From positions 11,470,001 through 11,534,000 of the forward strand of contig OZ018415.1 in assembly GCA_963969595.1 (NCBI GenBank): a stretch of 64,000 bases of DNA. The letters run 5' to 3'. Under the pieces are notes generated by a model that did not search any database, had not been told where the DNA came from, and saw nothing but the letters and a program-made list of their open reading frames with translations. This DNA is from Neckera pumila (lineage: Eukaryota; Streptophyta; Bryopsida; Hypnales; Neckeraceae). The first letter of the stretch is position 1. The number at the start of each line of letters is the position of its first letter. A program made the position numbers and the translations under genes. This document shows positions 12,455 to 29,907 of the stretch, piece by piece.

Positions 12455-12818
12455 CCTAACGCCGTCGGCTCCACGATTGGACGGTGGCTGGCCGCTGGCC
12501 CTTAATTTCCTGTTCTGGAGCAGTTGGCACTGCCAGATGGGAGCTCATGCTCATTCTGACGACTTCAACGCCTACGCACTTTCTCCGAAGAGCGTCGCCA
12601 TGGAATATTCTCGTTTCGCGAATTCCTAGCAAGTGAGGCGCTTCTGGGCTGGTTCGCCACCTAATCACCGGACTGGTACACAGTTTCAGTCAGCTGACGC
12701 ACAAATCGCGCTCCGTTGTTATCCGCACCGCTCGGGGGATGCCACCTTCGCACTGAATCAGATGTCAATCCATGAGTCCTTTTTCCCGGCTCTTTCTCCT
12801 TCTTTTGGTCTCTTACAG

Positions 12819-12825
12819 TATAAAA
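12819..12825 (+). promoter_or_regulatory. Probable TATA box of the glutamate dehydrogenase gene
   Basis: TATAAAA lies about 210 bp before the start codon. A start of transcription about 30 bp downstream would leave a leader of roughly 180 bases. Inferred from sequence and spacing only. Confidence 0.5.
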
Positions 12826-12988
12826 CAGCTCGCGAAGCACATGGCACATTCAGTGTCTGATTCGCGCTATTTTGGGAGTGTGGCTTTTGCGGAACAGAGA
12901 GGGCAGGGGATGTCTCAGGGTTTTGGAGCATTGCGAGCTGTGAAGCTGGATTGGTGATTGCGTGAAGATTTGGGGTGAGAGTGGTTGA

Positions 12989-17562
<4,574 letters not shown>

Positions 17563-20503
17563 TCAATTCTTTACTGTGACTTGATTGATGCATTTGTCGC
17601 CATTGCGCTAGTAGACAAGTAGACAGTAGCTTGATGGTGAATTTTAAGGAGATAGCTTGTATAGGATAAGCTTAGATGATGTCATTGAAAGTGGATTTTT
17701 ATGGGAACACACAAGAGTTAGAATTAAATTTAATTAGACCTGCAGGTATCCAAGGAAGGTATTCTTGATGGAATCTTAGAAGAGAGCTTCACAGGTTTAG
17801 TAATGTTATGGAAAGGTGGACCTGATAAAAAGTCTCTATTGGACTATTGGATTAAATTGGTTATAGCCAATCAATTAATCTGCAAAGGACTTGATCCATT
17901 GTGAAATGGTCAAACTTCTAAATTGTGTTCAAACAAAAATCTTATATTTTTATTACTTGAAACTCTAAATTATATATCACTGCAAGAAATTTCAATTTGT
18001 TTTGTGAAAAAGGGTAATTGTTATCATTTTTCTTGCAAAAATTGAACATAAATAAGTAAAAATAACAAAAATAATCCAAATGATTTGAAATTTTTTTCAA
18101 GAGATATAAGTAGAAATGAAGATTAGTATGAAAAATTTTCAATTGGTTATTTTATTTTTGACACCAAAAAAAGCCACAACAAAGACCTAAAGTCAAACTT
18201 GACTATCAAACCAAATTTATCCTTTTATTCAATAGATGTATGAGATTTTGATACTTTTTGCTAGTGGAAAAATGCATTTTCTAGGTGTGTTTCTTTTTTC
18301 AATAATTTTTTATGAAAAATAAAATTATTGTGATTTTTTAAAGCTAAGGTGGAAATCAAATTGTATCAATTATAATATATTTTAGAATAAATTGGAATTT
18401 TTACTATAAATGAAGGATAGAATGAGAAACATAATTTTTATAAATTAAATATAAAAGAAATTTAAAAGAAAGAAAATATGAATGAAAAACACACCATACT
18501 GTGTTATTTGGATCTTTGTATATGGAGTTTTCAATTGCAATAACTCTTTCAATTTTTGACATTTTTCAAAACTTTGAAATAGAATAGAAACAAAACTTGT
18601 GAAGCTTCATTTACTTGGTTTCAATCAAATTCCAGAAATAATTTTTTTTAAAGTTACAATCGAGGTTGACCAAGGCACATGCAATTTTTGGATGCGTGGA
18701 CCTTTAGGGATTAATGAAAACTCATGAAATGAAAGCTATCCAATATTAGAAATTTAACTACAAATGTACATAGTCTACTTTATGGCCTCCTTCTCACTTG
18801 AATCTAGGAAGGATGTTGATTGTTGAGGCCAAAAAGTGGCCAATGGAAGATTATTGTGGAAATGAAGAATGCACCTATTGGACCCAAAATTGAATCATTT
18901 TTGGCAAAGTACTTTGTTGATAGATCTAACCTTTCAAGGTTGACCTTGAGGCCCCCCATAACCAAGGTAGTCACCAAAACTGTATTTTTTAACATGAAAG
19001 GTGTGAATATGGATGTTTTCTACATATCTATTCAATCAAATTAAAAAAATTCATCACAATTTGTTTTCAATAAATTATTACGTAAAACCATGAGAATTGA
19101 CTTTAAAATTTCACCAGAAATGGAATTTGTTTTTTTGAAACTGAAATTTGGTATGCTTCATTGGAATTGCGTTAGAGTTGAATGTTAATTATGCGAGATA
19201 GAAAATGACAAATGTACTTTACATTATGCAAAGTTTTTTGAAATGATACAATAGTAGTTTAAATTATTGTTGTACCCTATTACACATTCATTCATCTTGG
19301 TAGCAAGAGAGTAAAATCTATATCGCCTGCAAAATGTATGCCAATACCCCAAAAATTGTGGAAGTTAATAATTGCTTGTATCAATTAAAAATAATGTGAC
19401 TTTCATAGGCTAGTTTCACAATTACTCATCAGATTAACAATGTAGTGTTTACAATGTAGTGTTTAGCTTAATAATTACCATCTTCTTCAAAAGTCACTTA
19501 TTTAGAGGGGAAAAGAGAATCTGAAGGTGAATACATTAATTGCAGACTCTTTTCATCCCAAAAGGTTGAATTTTCCTTGCACTAACTATAGACGCTCCTA
19601 AGGAACTGAATATCTAGAGCACATGCAATAAAGCAACTAATGTATGAAACGATTCTTGGTTTAGCCCTAGAAGGATAATGTGGTCAAAAAATAAGGTCAA
19701 CAAATGACTTTCAAGATAATAAAAATGGAATGAGGAATGCACCTATTGGTTCAAAAATTGAATCATTTTTGGCAATGCACTTTGGTGACAGGTCTCAAAT
19801 TAACCTTCAAACACCTAAGAGGATGTTATGAGTGTCCTTTGGATGATTTCAAGGAGGCTATTAAGGGATGAGAAAGTTTCACTCAATTTTGGGGGGTTTG
19901 CTTAAATCAATTTCCAACTAATGCTATTGGATGTGATATTTTTAAGTCATCCTATAGAAGAAAATTGCAAATCCACGGACACTATATAGCGTATTTTGGC
20001 ATTCCTTTTTCTTGATTTGAATTTTAGCCATAAAAATGGTCCTTTTTAAAATTTGAGTTCAACTAATGAAATTAGGCTTATCAAGTCTAGTTTCTACTTC
20101 AACTGGATTTTTTCTTAAATTCTTAGAATTGAATGTTTTAATGCAATTTGAACTTTGGGCCTAGAACCATGAAGTGTGGATATTCTAATTTTAGAATGTC
20201 ATGGTAAATATTTTGCATCATGATGTTCTACACTATAATATATACGTATGGAGAAATTTTCATATTTTTGGAGCATTTTCAATATTTGGTATAGATTTTT
20301 TCACTTTTTACTCAAAAATTCAAGGTAATATCAAATTTTCTTTAAAAATCTAGAGTGTAAGACATATAATTACATCTTTGAAGAATAGATAGAAATAATT
20401 TCAATTTATGATGTAAATGCAAAATGGAAGCATACAAATAGTAGAAGCTTTGAAACTTTGAAGTTTAAAAATTTGGTCAAAGGCCCATCTTTTTAGGATA
20501 AAG
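17563..20503. other. Repeat-rich intergenic stretch, no gene recognised
   Basis: A degenerate TTAA-family right end (CCTTTAGGGATTAA) lies at about 18701-18714. The sequence around 18865-18915 (gaatgcacctattgg..aaaattgaatcatttttggcaa) recurs at 19735-19790, so these are two copies of a diverged repeat. No ORF resembles a known protein. Confidence 0.5.
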
Positions 20504-20519
20504 TTAACTCCTAAAGGAC

Positions 20520-20806
20520 CATTAGGAAAAATTTCAGCCCTCGAGAAGGCCGCTAAGGAATTGATTTATGGGACCCCTTTGGTGCAATTTTAGAATGAAC
20601 AAAAAAATGATTTTTAAATTTTTAAAAAAAAAAAACTAAAATATTAAAAAAATAAAATAAATTTAAAAAAATATAAATCTAATGTGCCACATCAGCACCC
20701 AATTTTTAAATATTAAAAAATAATTTTTTATTTTGTTTTTTTCCATAATTGCACCGGACGGGTGCCAAACTCGCGACCTTTGGGAGGGCTGAAATTTTTC
20801 CTAATG
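20520..20806 (+). mobile_element. MITE family M2, copy 1
   Basis: Inverted termini CATTAGGAAAAATTTCAG and CTGAAATTTTTCCTAATG bound 287 bp of non-coding DNA with poly-A/T stretches and a short inner palindrome (GTGCCACATCAGCAC). It lies immediately inside the left terminus of a TTAA-flanked element. Other copies: 37959-38208, 39105-39469, 46442-46744. Confidence 0.75.
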
Positions 20807-21510
20807 CAAATAGCATTTTCCTATAAACCTTGTGTTTTGGGACATCTACATTGAATAGGTGTATTAAGGGGACCAAAAAATTAGAAAGACTTATTGTGAA
20901 AAGTTGTCCTTGCGGTGAAAACAAACATGCAATGCATAAAGGATACTGCTATATTTTTGCCCTAGCACATGCATAATATAATATTTTTGCACAACAAAGG
21001 TAAAAATTTATATAGCATGACCTCTTGATTAATTAGTATGAGTCCCCTTAATAACCCTATTCAATGTATTTGTAAGCTAAATTTTTATTTTTTTCTTTGA
21101 AAGTTTTAAGCAGTGAATAGTCAAAGACTAGATTTAAGGTGCAACACTTTTCATAACTTTTGACTACATGATCAAAAAGTTATTATTTGATATGTAGTTT
21201 CTTTTGGAATACTAAAAAAAACACATTTTTAAGAAATAAAATTGAAGTTGACTTTCCAAGATTTCTTTACACATGAAAGGCTTTGAATCATTATATTTTA
21301 ATTTTATGATGAAAGCTATGAGGAGTTTTAGTTTGTGGGCAATTTTCAATCTCTGCTTTGAAAAAAACTTTGAAGTCCTCCATTTAACTCAATTTTCAAT
21401 ATTTTTGGAAATAAATTAAATTATAGGATGTAGATTGATTACTACAACATTACAACCATTGGGATTGGCATTTTTCAATTACATAACCGAATTCAATTAC
21501 AATTTAATAT

Positions 21511-22445
21511 TTAACCCCTAAAGGACGGAGACTATGTTTTCACCAAAAACGCTTCAAAACTGCCATTTCGAATACAAGTACCAAATTTTAGAAAAAAAAC
21601 ATTTTTGGACACATGTAACCGTAGGATCTTGTAGTAAACTCGTTTGAGAAGATGTGGAAAAAATTTCAGAATTTTCCACCATGTAGATTGCAAGATATTA
21701 GTGTTTGAATTGAGAAAAAGCCTTTTTTTGTCCCTGCAAAAAATCGGGCAGCTGCACTTCACAAGGTCACATTTGTATGAAAAAATGTCCAAAATGGTGG
21801 TTACTCTTTGGATTCATTTTTGAAGTCAAGTTGGCTATATGCTTGAAAATTTTCAGATCATTTGGAATTGTACAACATATAGGAAAAAAATAGTAAGTAG
21901 AAAGAAGTAGAGAATGATTCAAAACACTAAATTGTTAAGAATTTAATTATAGAATTGAAAAATGCCAATCCCAGAGGTTGTAATGTTGTAATAACCTATC
22001 TACACCCAGTGTTTTTATTTTTTTTCAAAAATATTGAAAATTGAGTTAAATAATGGACTTCAAAGTTTATTTTAGAGTAGGGAATCCACAACTACCCGCA
22101 AACTAGAAACCCTCATAATTTTGATTTCATAAACCAAAATGAAATAATTCCAGACCTAAAATTGCATATATAGATCTAGAGAACCAGTTTCTAATTTTTT
22201 TTTTTTTTTTTAAATGATTTTTTAAGAATTTTTTGAGCTGCCCACCGAGCAATGAAAATGACATATTATGCAATAACTTTTTGACAATGTAGTCAAATGT
22301 TATGAAAATTGTTGGGCCTTAAAGCTACTCCTTGGGAGAATGTTGTGTGAAAATTTCAAAGAAAAACAACAAAAACTCCGCTTGTAGTGAGCTGCCCAAA
22401 AAAGCTATGTTCTCAAAAAAACATGTTCAGGCATTTAGGGGTTAA
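21511..22445 (+). mobile_element. TTAA-flanked element, 935 bp, nested in an inverted relative
   Basis: It starts TTAACCCCTAAAGGAC and ends CATTTAGGGGTTAA. The first 400 bp match 35361-35770 and 38688-39100 (e.g. CAAAACTGCCATTTC, ACCGTAGGATCTTGTAGTA, GGGCAGCTGCACTT). The last 200 bp match, inverted, the left end at 38419. It interrupts the related interior at ..TTTAATATTTAA / ATCATTCTCTG.., which is continuous at about 40600-40660 in a sister copy. It is non-coding. Confidence 0.85.
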
Positions 22446-22500
22446 ATCATTCTCTGTTTCTTTCTACTTATTATTTCTTTCAAGCATATAAATAATTTTT

Positions 22501-25500
22501 TTTGTTGAAATTTTTTTCTTATGGATTTTCTAATTATTTATTCCACATATTATGGAAAGTTGTAAGATCTACATATATTTGGATAAAAAATTTGAAAGAT
22601 GAAATCTAACTATATGGGAAAAGTAAAAAATCTATCTTTTCGAAATCCAAGTATCATGATCTTACAATTGGTAGGATTTTTTATTCTCAAATTTAAGAAG
22701 ATATGTTCTAAAAAATTAACTAAAGGATCTTGTGGATGGATTTATTATATAATAAATACAGGTGAAGATTTTAGCCTTGCTTTGAAAACTAGTATTTTGA
22801 AGCATAGTTTTGGGCTTCTAAATATGAAAAAATTGTAAGAATTAATTGAAATCAACCAATGTTTTCATTCTAGTGATGATCTTTAGGTCAAAATTGGCTT
22901 AGCTAATTTTGTAATGACCTTTAGAATTTTTGTATTGACATATATAATGACTCTCATAAACGTTCATACACTTCAAAAATTGCAATAACTAATTGAAAAT
23001 CTATTTTTTTTCTATCATATTCTAGATCCGTTGAAGTTCAAGTAATGCAGTTGTATAAAATAAATTTTTAGAATTTTTAAAAACTTTTATTACAAGTAAA
23101 TTTAAAAAAATATTTTTTAGTAAGTGGAAGAAAAAATTTTGTTGGATTTTTTCTGTAAGAATATCAAAAGAACTAAAATTTTTATTGGGTGAAATATTTT
23201 GACTATTATATTAATCTAAATTTTTACATTTTTTATCATTCATTCCAAAAATGTCTTAAAGAATCATAAGAAAATAACATATAAATAAGCTATACACTTT
23301 CCAAAATTTGCACAATTTTTGGATGTTTTTGGAATACATCAAAAGAATATATTTTGTTTTTAGAATAATATTTTAGATAGTAATATTTCATTCAACATGG
23401 TTTTAAAATTTGTCAAATTCTTACAAAAAATTTTGAAAAAAATTCTCATTCCACTTATTAAAAAATATTCTAAAAATATACTTTATTAAAACCTTTTTTC
23501 CCTTTTAAGTTTGACTAAGTTATAAAAAATCAAAAAATGTTTTAAAATTGTTTTAAGATTTATTTTATACAAGTGTGTTGGGTATACCACAATGTATCCA
23601 AATTTTGTTTAGAATTTCTAATTCTTCAATTAGCTATGGAAAGTTTTGTAAGTATATAAAATCTTTTAAGAGCTACATGGGTGCTTTTGAGGCAACCATG
23701 GGGTGCCTTTGAAGCACAACAATTAAATTGAAATAAAACTAGGACTAAAATGGTGGAATGAAGCTAAGACCAAAATAATGGACTTTTTAAGTTACAAGAC
23801 TAAAAATTGAAACCTTATAGTGTATTTTCAAGTGGGAGAGTTCAAAAGAATTTTATTGAACCAATGACATTAATTTTCATTTTGTGGATAAATATGAGAG
23901 TTGAATGTTTTTTATACCAACCAAAGGGGTTTAGATCTTTGAGGTTTCTATATGGATGAATATAGGGCCCAATAGTAGCTATTGGTTAATATACACCTCC
24001 AAAGTTCACCGTAATGAATTTACAATTACTAAGACTTCGCTGTCAACTCAAGTTTATAGACTCATAATCCTCAAAGAACAAGCCTATTACCACTTTTTCC
24101 AACTTCATTTGCAAGTACTCATGAATGTGATTTTTTGTATTTATATTTTGAAGATGTGATTACATGTCTTATATTAGTCATAAAAAATTATATTTTTTTG
24201 TATAAAATTTGAAATTATGGTGAATTTCTAAAGAAAAAATGAAATAATTTATTTAAAAATGCAATTAACCAAGTTTGGGCTGAGTTTGGGCTGAAGAATC
24301 TTTCTATGTAAGACAGAAGTACAATTATTAATCATTGGAATTTTGTACAAAAAGGAGAGATCTTGTATAGTAGTTTGGCCACCAATGAATATTTTGATTG
24401 GTGCAATTATTAATCAAGGGAACTTTCTACAAAAAGGAGAGATCTTGTATAGTAATTTGACCACCAATGAATATTTTTAGTTTTATAAAGTAGATGATAT
24501 CACACAGTACCAAAAGGGGTGATTTCCATGGTCACCAACCCAGCATTAAGGGTTAACAAACCTTCAATTGACATCACTAGCAACGCAAAGAGCAACAAAG
24601 CCCTAGTTTGTTTGTATGCATATGTATTAGCAACTTTGAATGAGAAACTTTGGTTGATTTAAAATAATGTGAATGAGCATCCTTTCACGGTTGGATACAA
24701 TTTCTCAGCGCCTACGCAACAGGGTCAGTTATATATGTTTTCGTCACTCCATGCTCTTGAGGAAACCCTAATTAATTTATGCCACAATTCCGTTAACCTA
24801 TTTGTATCATGATGTACCAAAAATGCACATTTGAAGTCAAATTAGAAGCAAAATTTCCCAATCCAGATCACACATTCTCGAACCAGAACATCCAGAACAT
24901 CCAAGATAGCCATCTACAGTACAATACTGTGGAAAGACTCACTGCACATGGATTGAAATTGTGCATGTGAATCGTGCAACTGAAATGAATCAATCCATAA
25001 CCACATGGATTGATTGCATTTCAATTGAAATTGTGCATGTGAATCGTGGACAAACCTCTGAACAATCTCTAGAAGCTTTTGCAAACACCGCAGGGGTGAC
25101 GAATTATGTATTTTATCTGGATAAAAGCCCTTTATCAGAGAATCACTGGTTCAAAAAGGTCTTGAAAAATATGTAGCATTATATAAAAGTGATCAAGATA
25201 GCATCGCAACGCACTTAGTTTGTCGCCTCCAAGTCAAGGGAATTGATTTCCAAAGTTCATCCTCAAGACTCCGAGGCAAAAGCATATTTTCAATTTGTCT
25301 AAATTCTATAAGGGTCACCCCTACATAAGAGCTCGGCTCGGAAAGGAGCACTCTATGACATATCACCAACAATCTCTCACTTCTGTATCTTGAAAATTGA
25401 GCGTCAGAATTGATTGCAGAGCAGGGAGCAGTTCGACGAGAATTCTTACGCTTAGAATCCTGAACTTATCCAGAAGCCTTTCTAATCACAATGGTACCTT

Positions 25501-25551
25501 AGTACAGTAGTAGGGTGCATTCCACCTCGTATCGTCCAAATGTCATATTAA
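22501..25551. other. AT-rich intergenic stretch, no gene recognised
   Basis: It contains an 82-bp tandem duplication at 24322-24478. A short motif (AAATTGTGCATGTGAATCGT) is repeated at about 24957 and 25029. A solo TTAA-like end (ATTAAGGGTTAA) lies at about 24545-24556. The last few hundred bases should include the TFIIA-L 3' untranslated region on the minus strand. Confidence 0.5.
24322..24478. repeat. 82-bp tandem duplication
   Basis: Two adjacent diverged units, 24322-24403 and 24404-24478, each start CAATTATTAATCA and contain ACAAAAAGGAGAGATCTTGT and CCACCAATGAATATTTT. Confidence 0.8.
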
Positions 25552-28500
25552 TCAAAATTCGAACTCCCCAGTTGCCTGTCATAAATGAGAAGAACACACA
25601 TCAGAGACTTGGGATTTCTGCAATACGTAAACTTCTTAGTGTCTGAACTAAAAATAGAAATTCCACTTCGGATGCTCTTGGTCAAATATAGTGACTCCCA
25701 AAAAGACCATTCACAAATGGGTGTCTTCAGTTGATATATTTTGCTACCGTCCTTAAGATTTTGCAAATGATTAATTTCACTCCTAAAGATATTGAACCAG
25801 CTACAAGTGGCCATTTGGGTACTAAGGGTTAAGGAAAGTCTCAATTTCAGAATCTTAGGAGTGGTACACCCTAGAGCAAATCCTGTTATGATCTTGGTAA
25901 ACTCATGTAAAATAAAAACCCAGCATTGTGCTATCAGCATTCCAAAATCATCCGAGAGTGCGCGTTTCATCTCAAGCTGAGCTAAAAAATTGTTAACCAG
26001 AGACTGAAAAGAAAAAGTATGGTATGATCAATTAAGATTGAACAGCAAAACGTACTTGAAAACTACCAGTAAAACCCACTCGGCCGGGTTTAGAGTTTAA
26101 AGCCGGTGTCCCAGAATGCCCACCTTTTCAAAGAGAATGTCCTGATTATTCAAATGCATGATGCCATCCTTCAAGATACACTTCCACTTGTTCTTTGACC
26201 TGGTAACCTGCTCACAATAATATATAAAAAACATCTCAATATATACGTCCAAATCCAAGATTTTGAAAAGATGCGGACTCCGGAGAAGTAAAATGACTTA
26301 GTTTAAGAAGAATAAATAGAAGTTGCTTCCAACTCTTATTACTCCAGCACTCACAGAAACAAGGCCGGTTACTACTAACCTTATCAAACTGAGCAAGCAC
26401 TAAATCGTTGGTGGCCGGCTCTTCATCACCATTGTCAGCTTCATCAACATCGTCGTCGTCATCATCTTCATTTAGAGGCGGTTCAGAGTCCTCGGACTCT
26501 GGTGGCTCAACATTTGCTGCTGGCGTGGAAGCGCTAGGTGGCGCGTTGTCTGCTACACATGTTGAATGTCAATGAACTTTTCACAACTAATGTTCTTGTG
26601 TCATATGACAATACCAAGTAGCCTACAACTTTCAAGGCTAGAAGTAACTAAACTATCCGACACCCTTAAACAGAAATCTAAATGGTCAGGTATCGAGTAC
26701 TAGAAGGGCAAGGTCAGTTTCTCACCGTCCTCCTCAGGCTCGTTGTAGTCCTCTACTACAGCCTGACACAACAGCATCGAACAATTGTATTGCTAATCAG
26801 AAAAAAAGGTACCTCTCATTACAGGAAGGAAGTTCTCAACTCCTAAAGGACTAAGGAGTCAGGGTTTTAATAAGACTAATTCATTTGATCATATTAGAGT
26901 TATCCTAAAAGTCATAAAATGTCACCTCTACTTGGTCCCCAATTTTTTTCTTATTCTAGATTGCATTTGAGTTCTTATCCAACTTGTATTCCAATTGAAA
27001 TGATAATAAGGCATGATAGCAAGCAATCTAATCATATTGGTTTGTCTTGCAAAAAACATTAGGTCATAACCTTGCAAAACGAGGGGATCAAACACAAATT
27101 TGCACCACTTGAAGTCAATTGTGTTTGATCTCCACTTTTGTAATTCTAAACTTTATATCAGAGGAGTTGATGAAGAACATCATATGAATTGGTCGACACA
27201 TAAAGAAAATCGAACAAAAGGAAGTATCTATATGACCACTCAAAACTGCTGAAAAGTAGTATGAGACCCGATTAGGGCCGTTAAGAATAAAGCAAAACTG
27301 ACAAGATAGTTCTAGTCTCCTTTCAGAATCAACAAAAGAATCGAGAGTCAGACACCTACATCATCGTACGCGTCATCAATGCCATCCAGTTGTGGAACAA
27401 CTGGCAAACTCTGCAAAAATTTAGCGTGTATCATCCGCTCAATCGCAGCGTCTGCATTCTGTCTGTGTCGCACCAACAAGCGTGAATCTTCATTTCTGGC
27501 AACACTTCTCTCTGTCGCCCAGCTTGTAACTGCTCCGGGATCCTGATCAGAGTGGGCCAAAGAGAGTGTTATTAATAAATAGGGGCATAAGGAACCAAGG
27601 CTAACTAGTTTCTGAAGTCCATATCAATCTTTGGCTGACAGTCGTGAAGCAGATCATGCAATTTGGTAAGTCCAAAAGAGCAGATAAGAATTACGACTGT
27701 AAGGTGGACATGTTAACTTCGGAGCCATCGTATCCTGCGAAGACAGTTGAAAGTCAACAGCATATCCGTATCACATGTTGATTACTTTTGACAGGAGGAT
27801 TTTGTTCAGGGAACTAACCACAGTTCGAGAACTCTCGCCCATCGATGTAGACAATTCATCGTCTGCACCATCTCGTTGTGGGATAAAGTACCCAGAGCTT
27901 ATTTCATCATGTTTTCTCTTGCCAGTAGATATAGTAAGAAAATCCTGTTCCAAGGCAGTGACTACAATCAGACAGCATTCCGTGGTTGCCTTTTTCAAAT
28001 ACAATAAAAATTCCTTGCAACCAAGGTGACAGAGAGGAAAAGCACGAGCAGAATCATGAAATACCTTGGTAATAGGAGGCGCGACTTCTGCTGAAAAAGT
28101 TATCTGTGCTAGACCGTTATCTCCTTCCCTTTCCTCATATGCTGAAGCAAGTTCAATAGAGCAAGAAGCAGCGAAGTACAGAAATTAACAACCAAACGAT
28201 GAACAATCCTCTTGAGCTTCACCAAAATACAGATCTTCCAACACTAAAAGATTTAGATACCTCAATTTTACTACAATTACAACCCGTCACAAATTCAGAA
28301 AAAAAATTGCAAGTGCGGTCGGGTGACTTCTACAACACGAAAGTTGTAATTGATAACATTATTGAAGCACAGCAACTCACTTTCATTCATATTGAGTTCA
28401 ACTGCAGGATGTTTAAGATTCAACCAGGATGCTGGTTGTTGCTGAAACCATCAACACAGATCAAGCTGTAAGATGCCTTAAAAATAAAACATTCTATCAA

Positions 28501-29512
28501 GCTTGTAGATCATGCAACAAGCAGACTTTCAGAAAGGATGAAAAATTCAGCAATGGCATTCTAATGACAAAGTCGTCGAAAGAGTGATAAGTGCGAAAGG
28601 GAACATATGATAAAATGCCAAAAAGCTGACATTTATTAATACAAGCATCCCTGAGTGTTAACATACGGGCCGGATTTTCAGGTTGTGTCTTTAGTGAAAA
28701 ACACAAACTGGTTATAAATACTATGGAAACTGGAGTAATAGCCAAGCAACAACCATACCCTTGAGAAATTCATATCATTGGGTGGAGCCTCGTATTCCTC
28801 GGCTGCCACATAAGGTTCATTCAAATCGTGTACAGGAGTAGCAACTGCTTGAGATATCGTCTTGGCTACTGGGTTTGCCGCAGGGGCTTCGTGACCAGAG
28901 GCTTCCTGAATTGCACCTGACTGCACCAATTTGAGCTCCCAAAGCTGATAAACATAGGAATCACGACATCACTCTTCAGATCAGCGGGTTGTTAACACGG
29001 AAAAGTTCTAGCCCATGCACATGCATATTATATGAAACGTGGGATACTGCACAACGACATCACCATAACAAAAAGTGCCTAGGACGTACAAATAAGAGCT
29101 AGACAGTTAACCCCTAAAGGACCGAAAGAGCATGGTTTTAATATGACCAATTTCACTGATCATGTTGTGAATAATATAACTCAGATGAGGCCAAATCTAA
29201 TATGACTAGAATCAATGAAGATCAATGCATGTCTTGGTCAAAAATCATATAAAACTAAACAACAAAAAGCCCCCAAAGTCAATTCTTGCATAGCAGTTTT
29301 CATATTCAATATGACTAAGCTCCACAACAAGTCCAAACCAGAGGAGAAAAGTTGATTACCGATTGTAGCTCATTCAAAACATTGTCATCTACTCCTTCGC
29401 TCTGGAAGTCAGTACAAACATTGTTGATCACATCCTCAACGACGTGGAGGTACACATGAAATACACTCATGGCCATTTCCTTCTCTTTCGCAAGTTGCTT
29501 CTTGTTCGCCAT
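25552..29512 (-). CDS. Transcription initiation factor IIA large subunit (TFIIA alpha/beta), 10 exons
   Basis: This is the nuclear basal factor that, with TFIIA gamma, stabilises TBP on promoter DNA. Exons in coding order: 29360-29512, 28759-28944, 28381-28441, 28065-28141, 27819-27944, 27360-27542, 26726-26762, 26380-26552, 26124-26207, 25552-25575. Introns are GT-AG and all phases fit, giving 367 aa (about 375 in Arabidopsis). The N-terminal helical domain spans about residues 15-65 (VYLHVVEDVINNV, NVLNELQSLWELKL). The linker has GKRKHDEISSG, and QLDG at 252-255 matches the Taspase-type cleavage consensus. An acidic run (NEDDDDDDVDEADNGDEEP) precedes the C-terminal barrel NDLVLAQFDKV, SKNKWKC, LKDGIMHLNNQDILFEK, ending ATGEFEF. 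The first true ATG in frame is 29512. The last exon is only 8 codons. Introns carry TTAA-family termini. It appears intact. Confidence 0.94.
26836..26851 (+). repeat. TTAA-family terminus in TFIIA-L intron 6
   Basis: TCAACTCCTAAAGGAC is a one- to two-base variant of the family end. The following bases (ggttttaataagactaattcatttgatcat) match those after 29107, so both mark the same subfamily. The opposite end was not identified with confidence. Confidence 0.5.
29107..29123 (+). repeat. TTAA-family terminus in TFIIA-L intron 1
   Basis: TTAACCCCTAAAGGACC is a perfect family end. The sequence following it resembles that after 26836. No opposite end is clear before exon 1 at 29360, so it may be truncated. 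Confidence 0.6.
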
Positions 29513-29907
29513 CTTGATGAAAATTTCCAAATTGAAAATTCTTCCCAACCCTTACGGAACTCAAAACTTGCTAACTCCCTACCAAAAATTTGAACCCCTT
29601 CAACTTCTAGTAAAAAGGGTTGGTTTGGAGCAAAAGGCTGAAGCTAATAAAATGATTACGGGATGATTCTTTCAGATGAATCTGATGAGCCTAATCAAAG
29701 TCTTGTCAAGAGACTGAGACAAATAGTGAGAGAGATGACGCTCTGTCAAGAGCAAGTTCAAGGGTTGCACGGTTTAGGGTTTAGTTGACAGAAATCTGTG
29801 ATATGGCAACTCTAATGACTTGGGTCAAAGTCCTTAAACTCGACTGCAATCAGCAGGCAGTCCTCTGTGTTGTGAAAGAGCGTGACTCTGTCGATACGTG
29901 AACCGGA

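Larger units (their letters stand above)
20504..22500 (-). mobile_element. Host TTAA-flanked element (variant C), split by two insertions
   Basis: The left end TTAACTCCTAAAGGAC is at 20504-20519. Interior sequence on both sides of the nested element (21165-21510 and 22446-22500) is the inverted form of the family interior, including GTTTGTGGGCA and TCATTCTCTGTTTCTTTCTAC. MITE M2 sits at 20520-20806 and a second TTAA element at 21511-22445. The far right end was not recognised, so the end coordinate is approximate. Confidence 0.6.

Noticed and set aside
12112..12474. 120-codon minus-strand ORF in the right inverted-repeat arm
   Set aside because: Arg/Pro-rich reading of a GC-rich non-coding arm; it does not correspond to the frame open in the other arm.
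25548..25970. 140-codon minus-strand ORF overlapping the end of TFIIA-L
   Set aside because: It lies in the last TFIIA-L intron and reads through the final exon in the wrong frame. No family resemblance; chance ORF.
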